Assembly: GCF_001429295.1 (NCBI RefSeq)
Contig: NZ_LMJL01000010.1
Coordinates: 156,971-220,970 of the forward strand
Direction: 5' to 3'
DNA: 64,000 bases
Source: Flavobacterium sp. Root935
GTDB taxonomy: Bacteria; Bacteroidota; Bacteroidia; Flavobacteriales; Flavobacteriaceae
The notes beneath the pieces are model-generated. The model worked only from the letters and a program-made list of their open reading frames with translations, was not told where the DNA came from and searched no databases. Both the position numbers and the translations under genes were made by a program. This document shows, in pieces, positions 1 to 9,255 of the stretch. Numbering within the stretch: position 1 is the first letter of the stretch; every line of letters begins with the position of its first letter.

Positions 1-1795
1 CCGTATTTGGATTTAATGAGCTGTCTGCATCATTGCAATCGTAATTATTACTTACAAAACCTCCAGGCATATAACTGTAATACACATAAACAGATGGATT
101 TCCGTAACCATCCCCATCTGCATCCTGATAGAAATAGTTTGGAGCAACATTGGTTATGTTTGCTGTAGAATCATTATAGTCAGCTGCGTTTCGGACATAT
201 CCTGCAGGTTGCATACAAGAATGCGTATAGGCACTTGCGTTTCCGTAACCATCTCCGTCTGCGTCCTGATACCAAACTGTATTTGGATTTAAGGAACTGT
301 CTGTATCATTACAATCTGCATTGTTGTTAACAAAACCTCCCGGCATATAACTATAGTAAACGTAGATCGATGGATTTCCGTAACCATCCCCATCAGCATC
401 CTGATAGAAATAGTTTGGAGCAACATTAGTTATGTTTGCTGTAGAATCATTATAATCAGCAGCGTTTCGAACATATCCTGCCGGTTGCGTACAGGATGGT
501 GTTGATACGCTTCCGTTTCCATAACCATCCCCGTCAGCATCCTGATACCAGTGTAAATCCGGATTCACAACTACATCGGAATCATTGCAATCTAAATTAT
601 TAGTTACATAACCTCCCGGCTTATAACTATAATAGACATAATCCGAAGGATTTCCGTAACCATCACCGTCATAATCCCTAAAAAAATATTGCGGTGCAAT
701 GTTTGTAATATTCGAAGTTCCATCATTATAATCTGCAGCATTTCGGACATATCCATAAGGCTGTCCACAACTTATCGTGGTAACCGCTCCATTTCCATAA
801 CCATCTCCATCGGCATCCTGATACCAGACTGTATTTGGATTAACGGATACATCATAATCATTACAATCGTAATTATTGGTAACATAACCTGCCGGTTTTG
901 CACTAAAGTAAACACTACTGCTAGGATTTCCATAACCATCTCCGTCAACGTCCTGATAAAAATACTGCGGTGCTATGTTGGTAATATTGGAATTATTGTC
1001 ATCAAAATCTTCAAAATCCAAAACATATCCGGATGGTTGTGTACAGCTTTTTTTAGTCACTGCGTACCATCCAAAACCATCCCCATCAGCATCCTGAAAC
1101 CAGACTGTATTAGGATTAATGCCCGAATTTGAATCGTTACAATCTGATCCATTTGTAACATAGCCGCCTGGCATATAACTATAATAGATATATGCAGATG
1201 GGTTTCCATATCCGTCACCATCAGCATCCCGATAGAAATATTGCGGTGCCACATTGGTTATATTGGGTGTAGAATCATCATAATCAGACGCATTTCGGAC
1301 ATATCCTGCCGGCTGCAGACATTGCTTAAGAGTTGCTGATGCGGCTCCATATCCATCTGCATCTGCATCCCGATACCACATAGTATTAGGATTAATTGTC
1401 GCATCAGAATCATTACAATCTGAATTGTTTGCTACATAACCAGTAGGCTTTACACTATAAAGTCGCCCATCGGTACCACCAAATGTATCCTGATCCGAAT
1501 CCCTGTAATACATAACAGGTGGGATATTAGTAATCCTATAATCATTATCATCTATGTCAAGATTATTTGAAACATAACCTGGGGGCTGATTTACACTGGT
1601 AATAGGTGGTGCATCAATTTCACTTGCTCCATAACCATCACTATCTGCATCCTGATACCATTTTGACGAACCTCCAGGTCCAACTGCTGGTGCTGCCATA
1701 ATTGAAGATGGAGCCTGAATTGAGTCGTTTTTAACCTGACTGTAGCAAAAACTTATAATTAAAAATAAGATACCTGAGAATAATTTTCTTTTCAT
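1..1795 (-). CDS. Secreted MopE-like metal-binding-motif repeat protein, 3' partial
   Basis: Translating the minus strand from the ATG at 1795 gives an open frame with no stop to the window edge, so about 598 residues are visible and the C-terminus is missing. Residues 1-20 form a signal peptide ending in CYSQ. The rest is a tandem array whose DNA period is exactly 276 bases (matching points near 5, 281, 557, 833, 1109 and 1385), or 92 residues. Each unit has two halves carrying DADGDGYG, a CxxPxGYV segment and DCNDxDxxxNPN, which fits the putative metal-binding (MopE/thrombospondin-3-like) motif family. Acidic DxDxDG loops suggest calcium binding, which is inference. It lies 112 bases downstream of a T9SS cargo gene on the same strand and may be co-transcribed. 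A T9SS C-terminal domain is expected outside the window. Confidence 0.85.
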   Translation of the reverse strand, partial: MKRKLFSGILFLIISFCYSQVKNDSIQAPSSIMAAPAVGPGGSSKWYQDADSDGYGASEIDAPPITSVNQPPGYVSNNLDIDDNDYRITNIPPVMYYRDSDQDTFGGTDGRLYSVKPTGYVANNSDCNDSDATINPNTMWYRDADADGYGAASATLKQCLQPAGYVRNASDYDDSTPNITNVAPQYFYRDADGDGYGNPSAYIYYSYMPGGYVTNGSDCNDSNSGINPNTVWFQDADGDGFGWYAVTKKSCTQPSGYVLDFEDFDDNNSNITNIAPQYFYQDVDGDGYGNPSSSVYFSAKPAGYVTNNYDCNDYDVSVNPNTVWYQDADGDGYGNGAVTTISCGQPYGYVRNAADYNDGTSNITNIAPQYFFRDYDGDGYGNPSDYVYYSYKPGGYVTNNLDCNDSDVVVNPDLHWYQDADGDGYGNGSVSTPSCTQPAGYVRNAADYNDSTANITNVAPNYFYQDADGDGYGNPSIYVYYSYMPGGFVNNNADCNDTDSSLNPNTVWYQDADGDGYGNASAYTHSCMQPAGYVRNAADYNDSTANITNVAPNYFYQDADGDGYGNPSVYVYYSYMPGGFVSNNYDCNDADSSLNPNT

Positions 1796-1907
1796 AAATA
1801 AGCGAATCTAATTTTTATTAAATCTCAATTCATCTTGTTGTTTTCTTCTAAAAACAGAATTGTTTTTTATATTTATTAAAACTATTCCTAAAATTGAATG
1901 CTTCATT

Positions 1908-3569
1908 TTATTTGCCTGTTATTCTTTTAATTACTTTAACCGATTCGGTTTTAACATCTGTTTTTATGACAATAAGATATACACCTTCCGAATACCTGCT
2001 TAAATCTACCGGAACTGTTCTGCTTGAGATTTCAAAACTCTGAAGCGTGCGCCCTAACATATCCACAACACTTGCAGTTCCTTTATTGAAATCATAACCA
2101 ATTATAACATTGGTATAAGTAGATACTGGGTTAGGTATGGCTTCTATACTGGCTTTGACTTTTTCTAACTTGGTTTTATCTTTTAACTTTACAACCCAAA
2201 AATCATTGGAGCCAATATTCGAATTTTTATCTTTTGATGTCCCATTAGATGTTCCTGCCATTAAATAACCGCCGTCTCTTGTTTCTATTAACTTTCTAAG
2301 GATATCTTCTCCGCCGCTTCCCACGGTTTTACTCCAGATTTCTTCTCCCTTCTCATTAATTTTCAAAGCGATGTAATCGTTTATACCATCTTTTTCTTTT
2401 ACAACTAATCCTACTGCTTTTGAAGCCAAACCGCCTCCACCAGCTCTTGTTGCTGAATTTCGGGCATGTCCTCCAATCAAAAAAGTATCATCATTATTTT
2501 CCACCAAAGACGTTAAAATGTCAACTTTCCCAAAATCGAATGTTTTACTCCATACCACACTTCCTTCCTCATCCAGTTTAAGAATCCAGTAATCTGTACC
2601 ATTTCCAACAATCCCTCCTTCAGTTGTCAAAGCGTTAGAACTGTTTGAATTTCCACCAACTATATAACCTCCGTCTTTTGTCTGATGAATAACATAGGGC
2701 TGGTCATCACCATCTCCTCCATAAGTTTTCTGCCATTGAATAACTCCTTTGTCATCTATTTTGAGAATCCAATAATCTCCAACCCCTTTTCCAGATTCTG
2801 TCTTGTCTCCTGAAATTGGAGAATTAGAATAACCTGCCAGAACATAGCCGTTATCAGAAGTCTGTTCCATACTTCTGAGTATATCAGAATATTGGCCACC
2901 ATATGTTTTTTGCCATTCAACAGCACCTTCTTTATTTAATTTGACGATCCAGTAATCCATATTTCCTCTGCTCTTTTCCGATTTAGTATAGAGATCAGTA
3001 GTCAATGATTTTTCGTCAATTTTCGAAGTTGTAATAGAATGCGGGCTCGAACTTGAAGATCCGCCCAGGATATATCCACCATCTTTGGTCTGAAAAGCAC
3101 AAAGTAATTCTTCCTGACCATCGCCGCCAATAGTTCTCTGCCATTGTTCATCTCCGGCAGCGTTAAGTTTTATTACCCAAAAATCAGAGAGACCTTTACA
3201 ATTTTCTTTCTTTTGAGATCCCTTAGATGAGCTTGAAGTTCCGGCAAGAATAAACCCGCCATCGCTGGTATTTTTTATACTTTGAAGAAGATCAAAACCG
3301 GAACCCCCAAAACTTTTTTGCCAGTCCATTTCTCCATTTTCTTTCATTTTCCAAATCCAGTAATCTAAATCACCATGATTGTCTTCTGCCTTATTACCTG
3401 TTTTATTAGACAAGGAGCTGCCTGCCAGAATAAATCCGTAATCGGCTGTTGGCTGGGCATCAAAAAGATAATCGGAATGTGTACCTCCGTAAGATTTCTC
3501 CCAAAGAATATCCTGGGAATGTGTAATGATTGATACTAAAAAAGAAGTTAGTAAGTAAAATTTCCGCAT
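1908..3569 (-). CDS. Secreted repeat protein with T9SS type A sorting domain
   Basis: The 553-residue protein begins with a signal peptide (about residues 1-19, ending THSQ). It then has roughly seven repeats of 60-70 residues, each with a DYWI(V/L)KL strand, an xWQ(K/R)(T/S)xGG turn and a DGGYxxxG(G/T)(S/N)S segment, suggesting a beta-propeller-like fold. Residues about 473-553 look like a T9SS type A C-terminal sorting domain: IPNPVS at the start, a DMLGR turn, then YSEGVYLIVIKT and a basic end. The likely fate is secretion through the Gld/Spr T9SS, whose core genes lie 30 kb away in this window. The ligand or enzyme activity is unknown. The gene is divergent from the RHS-like gene at 3909 and precedes the MopE-like gene at 1795. 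Confidence 0.85.
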   Translation of the reverse strand: MRKFYLLTSFLVSIITHSQDILWEKSYGGTHSDYLFDAQPTADYGFILAGSSLSNKTGNKAEDNHGDLDYWIWKMKENGEMDWQKSFGGSGFDLLQSIKNTSDGGFILAGTSSSSKGSQKKENCKGLSDFWVIKLNAAGDEQWQRTIGGDGQEELLCAFQTKDGGYILGGSSSSSPHSITTSKIDEKSLTTDLYTKSEKSRGNMDYWIVKLNKEGAVEWQKTYGGQYSDILRSMEQTSDNGYVLAGYSNSPISGDKTESGKGVGDYWILKIDDKGVIQWQKTYGGDGDDQPYVIHQTKDGGYIVGGNSNSSNALTTEGGIVGNGTDYWILKLDEEGSVVWSKTFDFGKVDILTSLVENNDDTFLIGGHARNSATRAGGGGLASKAVGLVVKEKDGINDYIALKINEKGEEIWSKTVGSGGEDILRKLIETRDGGYLMAGTSNGTSKDKNSNIGSNDFWVVKLKDKTKLEKVKASIEAIPNPVSTYTNVIIGYDFNKGTASVVDMLGRTLQSFEISSRTVPVDLSRYSEGVYLIVIKTDVKTESVKVIKRITGK

Positions 3570-3908
3570 AAGCCGTTTGGAATTTGATAATTATTTTATT
3601 GCAATGGCGAAACTAACAGTTTTTTTTATCACTTCTTTACGGCATTCCGTAATAATTTAACTTATGTTTATTTTATCTTTGGCATCGAAAAAATAAAACA
3701 GATAATATTCCTGTAAACTCATTGAGTATGTAATTAGATATAACAGCAAATATCCATTTACACATAATAGTTTCAATAAAACATCACAAATATTAGTAAA
3801 TATTTAAAGATTTGAAAAGACAAACCAAGTAGAAAAAAACAAGAAAAAGTCATTGAAACATATTGAACGATAGTTAAAAAAAATACAAATTTTATAAGAA
3901 TTACAATT

Positions 3909-6900
3909 TTGAATTACCTAATAAAACAAAAGAAGCCCCTTTCTTTCAACACAAAAAAAAGAACAATCCTATTTTTAGCACTTTCAACTATGTGGGTGCA
4001 CTTATTATCTGCACAAGTTGGAGACAAAGACAGTTGGGCAACTATTTCAGATTTTACCCCAAAATCTCCAGAGGCGCAGGCATTTCAAAAATATGGAGAT
4101 TATAACGTCAATTTAGCGAAAGGTTTAGTGAACATTTCAGTTCCAATTCACACATTAGAAACAAGCGATTATAAACTGCCAATCAGTTTAAGTTACAATC
4201 CGACAGGAATAAAAGTAAATCAGGAAGCTACATGGGTAGGACTCGGGTGGAGTCTTCAGGCTGGTGCCCAAATTACACTCGATGTAAGAGATACGCCTGA
4301 CGAAGCTGTTGACGCCACTATGCCTTCTTTCGAAACAATAGAAAACTATTTAGGTCAGGCAGAGCCATGGGATTATTGCGATGAGTACATGTCCTTTCTT
4401 AGGAATAATTCCTGGATCAAAGATGTTTATCATTTTAGTTCTCCTACTGCACAAGGTAAATTTATAATTGGAAATTCTCAGGGAGATGGTATTATAGTAT
4501 ACCCTCCCGACGCTTTTAAAGTAGAAAGCTCCGGAGGTAAGCATGATAGAAAATTTAAAATCACTGATGCACAAGGAAATATTTACTTTTTCAATGATAC
4601 ACGTGAAATTTCATGCTCAGTTGGTGTTCAACATAATACAAGTTACTATACCACTGCATGGTATGTTGATCAGATTAAAACCCCTTCCAATAATACTATT
4701 GATTTTGGTTATACCAATGATGGCTGGCACTCTAATACCAACATTAATGATCAGATAAGCATATCGAGAAGTTTCAGCGATTGTCCTCAGGGATCAGATC
4801 AAAGTGAAACAATGACCACATCTCCCCGAAACTCTATAAATGCAACAAAAACCTATAAGTTGAGCGCTATTAGCCACAAAGATTTTAGAATTTTGTTTAT
4901 TCCACAAAGCGGAAGATTGGATTTAGCCTCACCTAATTTGGTAGATAAGATACGTTTTCCAGACATATATGCTGTACCTTCTTATCTAAAATTTATCAAA
5001 ATTCAAAGTTTTGACAATGGTACATATGTTGATAATAAAAGATATGAATTAAAATATAGTTATTTTGATCCGGGAGGAATACAACTGGACTATATAAGGA
5101 AAAGGCTTAAACTTGAAGCCGTAGTTGATATGATCGATGAAAACATCGCTACAAAATTCACTTACTCGGATGCTGTTTTACCAACTAAAAATGCAAAGAG
5201 TATGGATGCCTGGGGATATTGCAACGGCGCAGATAACTTAACTTTGATACCTCCGCAGCATATTTGGTTCAATAACGGAAAAATAACCTTAGGATCGGCT
5301 AATCGTAACGTAAACACAAATGCTCTGATGGCTGGAATGCTTACGGAGATAAAATATCCGACCAAAGGCAAAACAAAATTTAATTATGAATCCAATAGTT
5401 ACTTTGGAATTGATGAACTAAGCAGAAACAGAGAAGTAAATATTAATTCGCACATCGTTCAGGGAAGTGGATTACCCGATAGTGACCAAGAAAGTAGTTG
5501 TGGACCAACATGTCTTGTTGAAAATGTTATTCCTTATAATTTAAATGGAACTGCCAGTGCCAGATTAATTTTCGATATAGTATATAGTGGAGCTAACTAT
5601 TTAACCATTAACAAGTATCAATATGCAAGAGTAACTGTTTTTAAAGATGGATCCAGCACTCCATTTTTTGATAGTTCTAAAATAAAAGACAACAGGTCTT
5701 TTGATAAATCAGTTGAATTGAGTGGATCTGGACAGATTATACTTGAGGCTTATGGACAGTATATGAGTGTTAATAATTTCCAATGCAAATACATTAATAT
5801 AGATGACACTCAAAAAAATGTTCTTGGACCAGGACTTAGAATTGAATCTGTAGAAAACTATGATGACAATTCTAAATTAGTTACTAAAAAACAATATTCG
5901 TACACTATTCCGGGACAAGGAGATAAGAGTAGCGGCAGGTTGGTTTTCGATGCTGTTCGTAAATATGATCCGGAAACATTTCATTCTTATCAGACAACAA
6001 AATGTGAGGGTTTTTACGGAGTATTTTGGATTACTAGTAATACAACTGTATACAATGGTCAATCTCCTTATAATTTGATGAACGAAGTCTATTACACAGA
6101 TGTAAAAGAAGAAACTATCGATTTTACAAATATGTTGAAGAATGGTTACACTACTTACAATTACGATTTCACGCCTTCATTTAGCAGTCAGGAAGGTTCT
6201 GTAAATGTAGAATTTGATTGGCTCCGAGGCAATTTATTAAATAAAAAAATATTCAATTCTAATAATAAAATAATACAGGAAGAAGTTAGTAATTACAATG
6301 ATGATACCTCTAAAACCGCAACTGTTTCAGGAATCAAAATCTTCACAAGAGAAACTTTTATCACGTGTCCTAACATTAATGCTCCGCCACCAAATTTAGT
6401 ACCTTACCAAAATATGGGATATAGACATATCATCCCATGGCGATATTTAAAATCTAAAATGGTTACTGAGACATTCTATGACAAATCTAATGCTGTCAGC
6501 GGAACACTTGTAACTAATACAGTTTATAATTATAACAACCCTGTTCATATGCAGTTAACCAGTCAGACAACTACATCCTCTAAAGGAGAAACTTTGGAAA
6601 ACAGATTTTTTTATCCTGGCGATACTGATACAGCAGGAGAACCTCTGATGAACATCTTATTAGAAAATAATAGACTAACTCCTGTAAAAACTCAGAGTTT
6701 TGTAGATACAAATAAAACATCTGAAAGTAAAAAAATATTCAAGGACTGGGGGAATGGACTCATACAGCCTGAAATCATTCAAACCTCTAAGGGTTCAGCA
6801 ACGCTTCAAAACCGTATAAAAGTAGTTGAGATAGATAATACCAATGGGAATTTGTTGCAGCAAAAGATGGAAAATGGAATGGATATAACTTATTTATGGG

Positions 6901-7211
6901 GGTATATCGGTACATATCCTATAGCTAAGATAGAAAATGCATCTTATGCAGATGTAAAATCTGTTCTGGGAATAAATGATGAAGCCATTAGATTATTAAC
7001 CGAGGTGCCACAAAATTTAAGAACGCTTTTACCAAACGCTTTTATTACGACTTATACTTATAAGCCTGGTGTGGGAATAATTTCAACAACAGATCCTAAA
7101 GGAATAACCAGCAAGTTTGAGTACGATGTTTTGGGTCGTCTAAAACTTACTAAAGATCAAAACAATAAAATAATTTCAGAAAATCAATATAATTACAAAC
7201 ATGAAAATTGA
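3909..7211 (+). CDS. RHS/YD-repeat-related secreted protein
   Basis: The frame opens at a TTG (3909). An in-frame TGA lies at 3864-3866 and no ATG intervenes, while the first ATG (residue 28) would cut into the hydrophobic core of the signal peptide, so TTG is preferred. Residues 1-36 look like a signal peptide ending LLSAQ. Residues about 45-115 hold a SpvB/RHS-type opening (LPISLSYNPTGIKV, then WVGLGWSLQAG). The last 60 residues contain YD-repeat sequence (DPKGITSKFEYDVLGRLK). The 1100-residue protein ends right after these repeats, without a recognisable RHS core, toxin domain or T9SS tail. Bacteroidota carry many such cell-surface RHS relatives. Its role is unknown; surface adhesion or a carrier of a lost C-terminal module are both possible. 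Confidence 0.75.
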   Translation: MNYLIKQKKPLSFNTKKRTILFLALSTMWVHLLSAQVGDKDSWATISDFTPKSPEAQAFQKYGDYNVNLAKGLVNISVPIHTLETSDYKLPISLSYNPTGIKVNQEATWVGLGWSLQAGAQITLDVRDTPDEAVDATMPSFETIENYLGQAEPWDYCDEYMSFLRNNSWIKDVYHFSSPTAQGKFIIGNSQGDGIIVYPPDAFKVESSGGKHDRKFKITDAQGNIYFFNDTREISCSVGVQHNTSYYTTAWYVDQIKTPSNNTIDFGYTNDGWHSNTNINDQISISRSFSDCPQGSDQSETMTTSPRNSINATKTYKLSAISHKDFRILFIPQSGRLDLASPNLVDKIRFPDIYAVPSYLKFIKIQSFDNGTYVDNKRYELKYSYFDPGGIQLDYIRKRLKLEAVVDMIDENIATKFTYSDAVLPTKNAKSMDAWGYCNGADNLTLIPPQHIWFNNGKITLGSANRNVNTNALMAGMLTEIKYPTKGKTKFNYESNSYFGIDELSRNREVNINSHIVQGSGLPDSDQESSCGPTCLVENVIPYNLNGTASARLIFDIVYSGANYLTINKYQYARVTVFKDGSSTPFFDSSKIKDNRSFDKSVELSGSGQIILEAYGQYMSVNNFQCKYINIDDTQKNVLGPGLRIESVENYDDNSKLVTKKQYSYTIPGQGDKSSGRLVFDAVRKYDPETFHSYQTTKCEGFYGVFWITSNTTVYNGQSPYNLMNEVYYTDVKEETIDFTNMLKNGYTTYNYDFTPSFSSQEGSVNVEFDWLRGNLLNKKIFNSNNKIIQEEVSNYNDDTSKTATVSGIKIFTRETFITCPNINAPPPNLVPYQNMGYRHIIPWRYLKSKMVTETFYDKSNAVSGTLVTNTVYNYNNPVHMQLTSQTTTSSKGETLENRFFYPGDTDTAGEPLMNILLENNRLTPVKTQSFVDTNKTSESKKIFKDWGNGLIQPEIIQTSKGSATLQNRIKVVEIDNTNGNLLQQKMENGMDITYLWGYIGTYPIAKIENASYADVKSVLGINDEAIRLLTEVPQNLRTLLPNAFITTYTYKPGVGIISTTDPKGITSKFEYDVLGRLKLTKDQNNKIISENQYNYKHEN

Positions 7212-7308
7212 TTTAAGAAATTTAAATGTTTTAAAAATATTTATTATAATTTAAAATAGATCATCTAGTGTTATACTATTAAATTTATTTTTTTTCAAAT
7301 CACCTGCA

Positions 7309-7380
7309 AAACGGTTCGAGAATTGTCCCGTTAGGACTACAAGGTAAAAGCTTCAGAGAAATCTGGAGCTTTTTTTGTTT
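7309..7380 (+). repeat. tRNA 3'-end-like scar with duplicated terminator
   Basis: The stretch contains GGTTCGA, CCCGTTAGGACTAC and then a 36-base hairpin terminator at 7345-7380 that is identical to the terminator downstream of tRNA-Glu at 8850-8885. The GGACTAC at 7334-7340 matches the tRNA-Glu end at 8834-8840. No complete cloverleaf can be drawn here. It is probably the decayed end of a duplicated tRNA gene or the remains of a recombination event, which is inference. Confidence 0.5.
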
Positions 7381-7575
7381 ATATTATTTTATAATTTATT
7401 CACTTAAAAGAATTAAGTATCATCTTTACTCAAAACAAACACCTTGCCTTCTGATAATCAATTACTCTACTGGGAATTGTGTAACATCCTGCTGAAATTA
7501 AATACTTTCGAATCTTTTCTCATTTGTACCTTTAATAGTAATTAAAAACTATTCTATAATCAAAAAAAATACGTT

Positions 7576-7731
7576 ATGGCAGAGATTAAAATTGAGAAAA
7601 AGAAGCCGATATGGCCATGGATTGCAGTAGTGCTAATCATAGCAGCGCTTGTTTACTACATATTTGTACAAGATCATGAAACTACAACTGAAAACAATGT
7701 AGAAGTTGAAAACACTACAAGTGGACAATAA
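7576..7731 (+). CDS. Small single-pass membrane protein (51 aa), function unknown
   Basis: An ATG at 7576 opens a 51-codon frame ending at TAA 7729-7731. The protein has a lysine-rich cytoplasmic start (MAEIKIEKKKPIWPW), one hydrophobic helix of about 17 residues (IAVVLIIAALVYYIF) and a polar Glu/Thr/Asn-rich tail. The charge pattern and single helix argue for a real inner-membrane peptide. It lies 141 bases upstream of the broken PRC-barrel gene on the same strand. Both could belong to a stress-adaptation pair, but nothing in the sequence proves this. Confidence 0.6.
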   Translation: MAEIKIEKKKPIWPWIAVVLIIAALVYYIFVQDHETTTENNVEVENTTSGQ

Positions 7732-7872
7732 ACATTATTAAGAAAAAGCAGGAATTAATTGCTTTGTACATCTATTAAAGCTTTGTACAAGACATTTTTT
7801 ACATATCTGCTAAAAGTTTGTTGCAGTTATATGTAGCATACATATGAATATATAATATTAAAAAAAGAATTT

Positions 7873-8379
7873 ATGGAAAATAAACATAGAAATTTATACA
7901 GACTCGACGAACTCTCTGATTATAAGATTGCTTCCAATTATTCAGACGTAAGAGGATGGAAAATTGTAGACTCTGATAACCGCACCATAGGTACAATTGA
8001 TAATTTGTGGGTTAATAAAGATATGCAGCGCGTTGTCTACTTAGACGTAAAAATCGATAAAACACTAATAGACGATAGCCGAAATTAAGTACACGATGCT
8101 ATAGCAAACGACAATGGAAAGGAATTTATCTATCAAGATGGAGACAGTCACATTATTGTACCTATTGGATCTGTAAGCATTAATAAAGACACGAAAACTG
8201 TAATGGCCAATACCATAGGATATGATACATTTAGACATACAAGCAGATATAGCAGACAGCATAATTTTGACAGAAATTACGAAAGAAGTGTAATGAAGTC
8301 TTATTATCCTGAAAATGACTCCAGTTTCCTATCCGATGATGATACTTTTTACAACCGCAGGGAGTTTGACAGCAAATAG
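7873..8379 (+). pseudogene. PRC-barrel domain protein interrupted by an in-frame TAA
   Basis: Codons 1-71 encode a PRC-barrel-like start (LSDYKIASNYSDVRGWKIVD, then RTIGTIDNLWVNK and RVVYLDVKID). A TAA follows at 8086-8088. The same frame then stays open for a further 96 codons to TAG at 8377-8379, reading KEFIYQDGDSHIIVPIGSVSI and ending FYNRREFDSK, which is what the second half of a PRC-barrel protein of this family should look like. No frameshift is needed. The simplest view is a nonsense mutation (a CAA, GAA or AAA codon turned to TAA). A sequencing error or real readthrough remain possible. A hairpin terminator follows at 8409. Confidence 0.75.
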
Positions 8380-8408
8380 CACTAAGACTATTTTATGAAA
8401 TATTACAA

Positions 8409-8441
8409 AGATCAAACGTTAAAAATGTTTGGTCTTTTTTT
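8409..8441 (+). terminator. Rho-independent terminator after the PRC-barrel gene
   Basis: AGATCAAAC and GTTTGGTCT form a stem around a short A-rich loop, followed by a run of seven T. It lies 30 bases after the TAG of the PRC-barrel frame. Confidence 0.75.
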
Positions 8442-8718
8442 ATGGATAGAGACTGTCTCTAAATTATTTGAATACTTTGGCTAGAACTTTTCAAAAGGAA
8501 GACACTAAATTCTAAAAGAATATTCTTTCAAAACATAAAAAGGCAAATATTTTTTAATCATAACAAAAATATTTCTTTGATAAATATCTTTTTTCCAAAC
8601 AAAAAACAACCAATTACTAATCAAACAAATACACTTTAATTAATTCCATTTATTTACAATTGATGATCTAAAATCTGAAATTATCGAAATAAGAGAATAT
8701 TTTTTTTGCAAAAGACAC

Positions 8719-8748
8719 TTGTATATTTGAAAATTAGTTATAGTTTTG
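8719..8748 (+). promoter_or_regulatory. Bacteroidota-type promoter of tRNA-Glu
   Basis: TTG at 8719-8721 and TAGTTTTG at 8741-8748 are 19 bases apart, matching the -33 TTG and -7 TAnnTTTG elements of Bacteroidota. Transcription would start about 15 bases before the tRNA 5' end. Confidence 0.7.
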
Positions 8749-8767
8749 CACCCGCATTACAAAAGCA

Positions 8768-8839
8768 GGTCCGTTCGTCTATCGGTTAGGACGCCAGGTT
8801 TTCATCCTGGTAAGGGGGGTTCGATTCCCCCACGGACTA
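8768..8839 (+). tRNA. tRNA-Glu (anticodon TTC)
   Basis: A full cloverleaf can be drawn. The acceptor stem pairs GGTCCGT with ACGGACT (first pair G-T). The D-arm contains CGGTTAGGACG. The anticodon arm pairs CCAGG with CCTGG around TTTTCAT, giving anticodon TTC at 8801-8803. The T-arm pairs GGGGG with CCCCC around TTCGATT. The discriminator base is A at 8839 and CCA is not encoded. A terminator hairpin follows 10 bases later. Confidence 0.95.
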
Positions 8840-8849
8840 CTTACCAAAA

Positions 8850-8885
8850 TAAAAGCTTCAGAGAAATCTGGAGCTTTTTTTGTTT
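8850..8885 (+). terminator. Terminator of tRNA-Glu, second copy of a 36-base repeat
   Basis: AAGCTTCAGA and TCTGGAGCTT pair around a GAAA loop and are followed by seven T. The same 36 bases occur at 7345-7380. Confidence 0.85.
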
Positions 8886-8900
8886 CTATTTAAAACAAAA

Positions 8901-8930
8901 AAAGACCTCTTTTCAGAAGGTCTTTTTCAT
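8901..8930. terminator. Bidirectional terminator between tRNA-Glu and the hypothetical gene
   Basis: AAAGACCT (8901-8908) pairs with AGGTCTTT (8918-8925). A-runs on the left and T-runs on the right suit termination in both directions. It ends 20 bases from the stop of the minus-strand gene at 8950. Confidence 0.75.
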
Positions 8931-8949
8931 ATTAATATTTTGAGAAAAA

Positions 8950-9255
8950 TTATGCTCTAAACAAAGCATATTTATTGTAGTTATACAAAACCTTATCATA
9001 CGGAACATAAAGCGAAACAATCTTTTCTGTTGATTCATCAAATTTGATTCCGTTATGTTTTCTGAACAAATAAATCTCTTTTAAACAATTAGAAAGACTT
9101 TGGTGAATTTCACTTGTAAAAGTTGGCAGTTTTTTATCTCCAACCAAAAGGTCAATTTGATAATTTGAACTGCTTTTTGATAAGTTATTACCAATAATTC
9201 TTATTGTAAAAGTTGTTGACTTTCCGTATTGTTCACCTTGGTATTGTAGTGTCAT
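8950..9255 (-). CDS. Hypothetical protein, 101 aa
   Basis: The protein is not recognised. It has no signal peptide, membrane helix or cysteine motif. It starts MTLQYQGEQYGKSTTFTIRI and reads as an alternating beta/helical small soluble protein with a Ser/Asn-rich middle. The frame is closed by a shared terminator with tRNA-Glu, and 524 bases without a gene lie upstream. No operon partner is visible. Length, a clean start and a proper terminator support a real gene. Confidence 0.6.
   Translation of the reverse strand: MTLQYQGEQYGKSTTFTIRIIGNNLSKSSSNYQIDLLVGDKKLPTFTSEIHQSLSNCLKEIYLFRKHNGIKFDESTEKIVSLYVPYDKVLYNYNKYALFRA

Noticed and set aside
689..1132. Plus-strand open frame of 147 codons
   Set aside because: It lies opposite the MopE-like repeat gene. 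Its Ile/Ser-rich translation mirrors the Asp/Tyr-rich coding strand and has no domain character.
1..1795. A CRISPR-like array because of the regular repeats
   Set aside because: The period of 276 bases is divisible by three, the minus strand is one open frame with a signal peptide, and the repeats are protein-coding (DADGDGYG units). There are no 25-40 base repeats with unique spacers.
3674..3681. TATCTTTG as a promoter for the RHS-like gene
   Set aside because: It fits a -7 element but no TTG lies 17-23 bases upstream, and it is 228 bases before the start codon, so it was not listed as a feature.
8746..8943. Plus-strand open frame over the tRNA
   Set aside because: It reads through the tRNA-Glu gene and its terminator, which have much stronger structural support.
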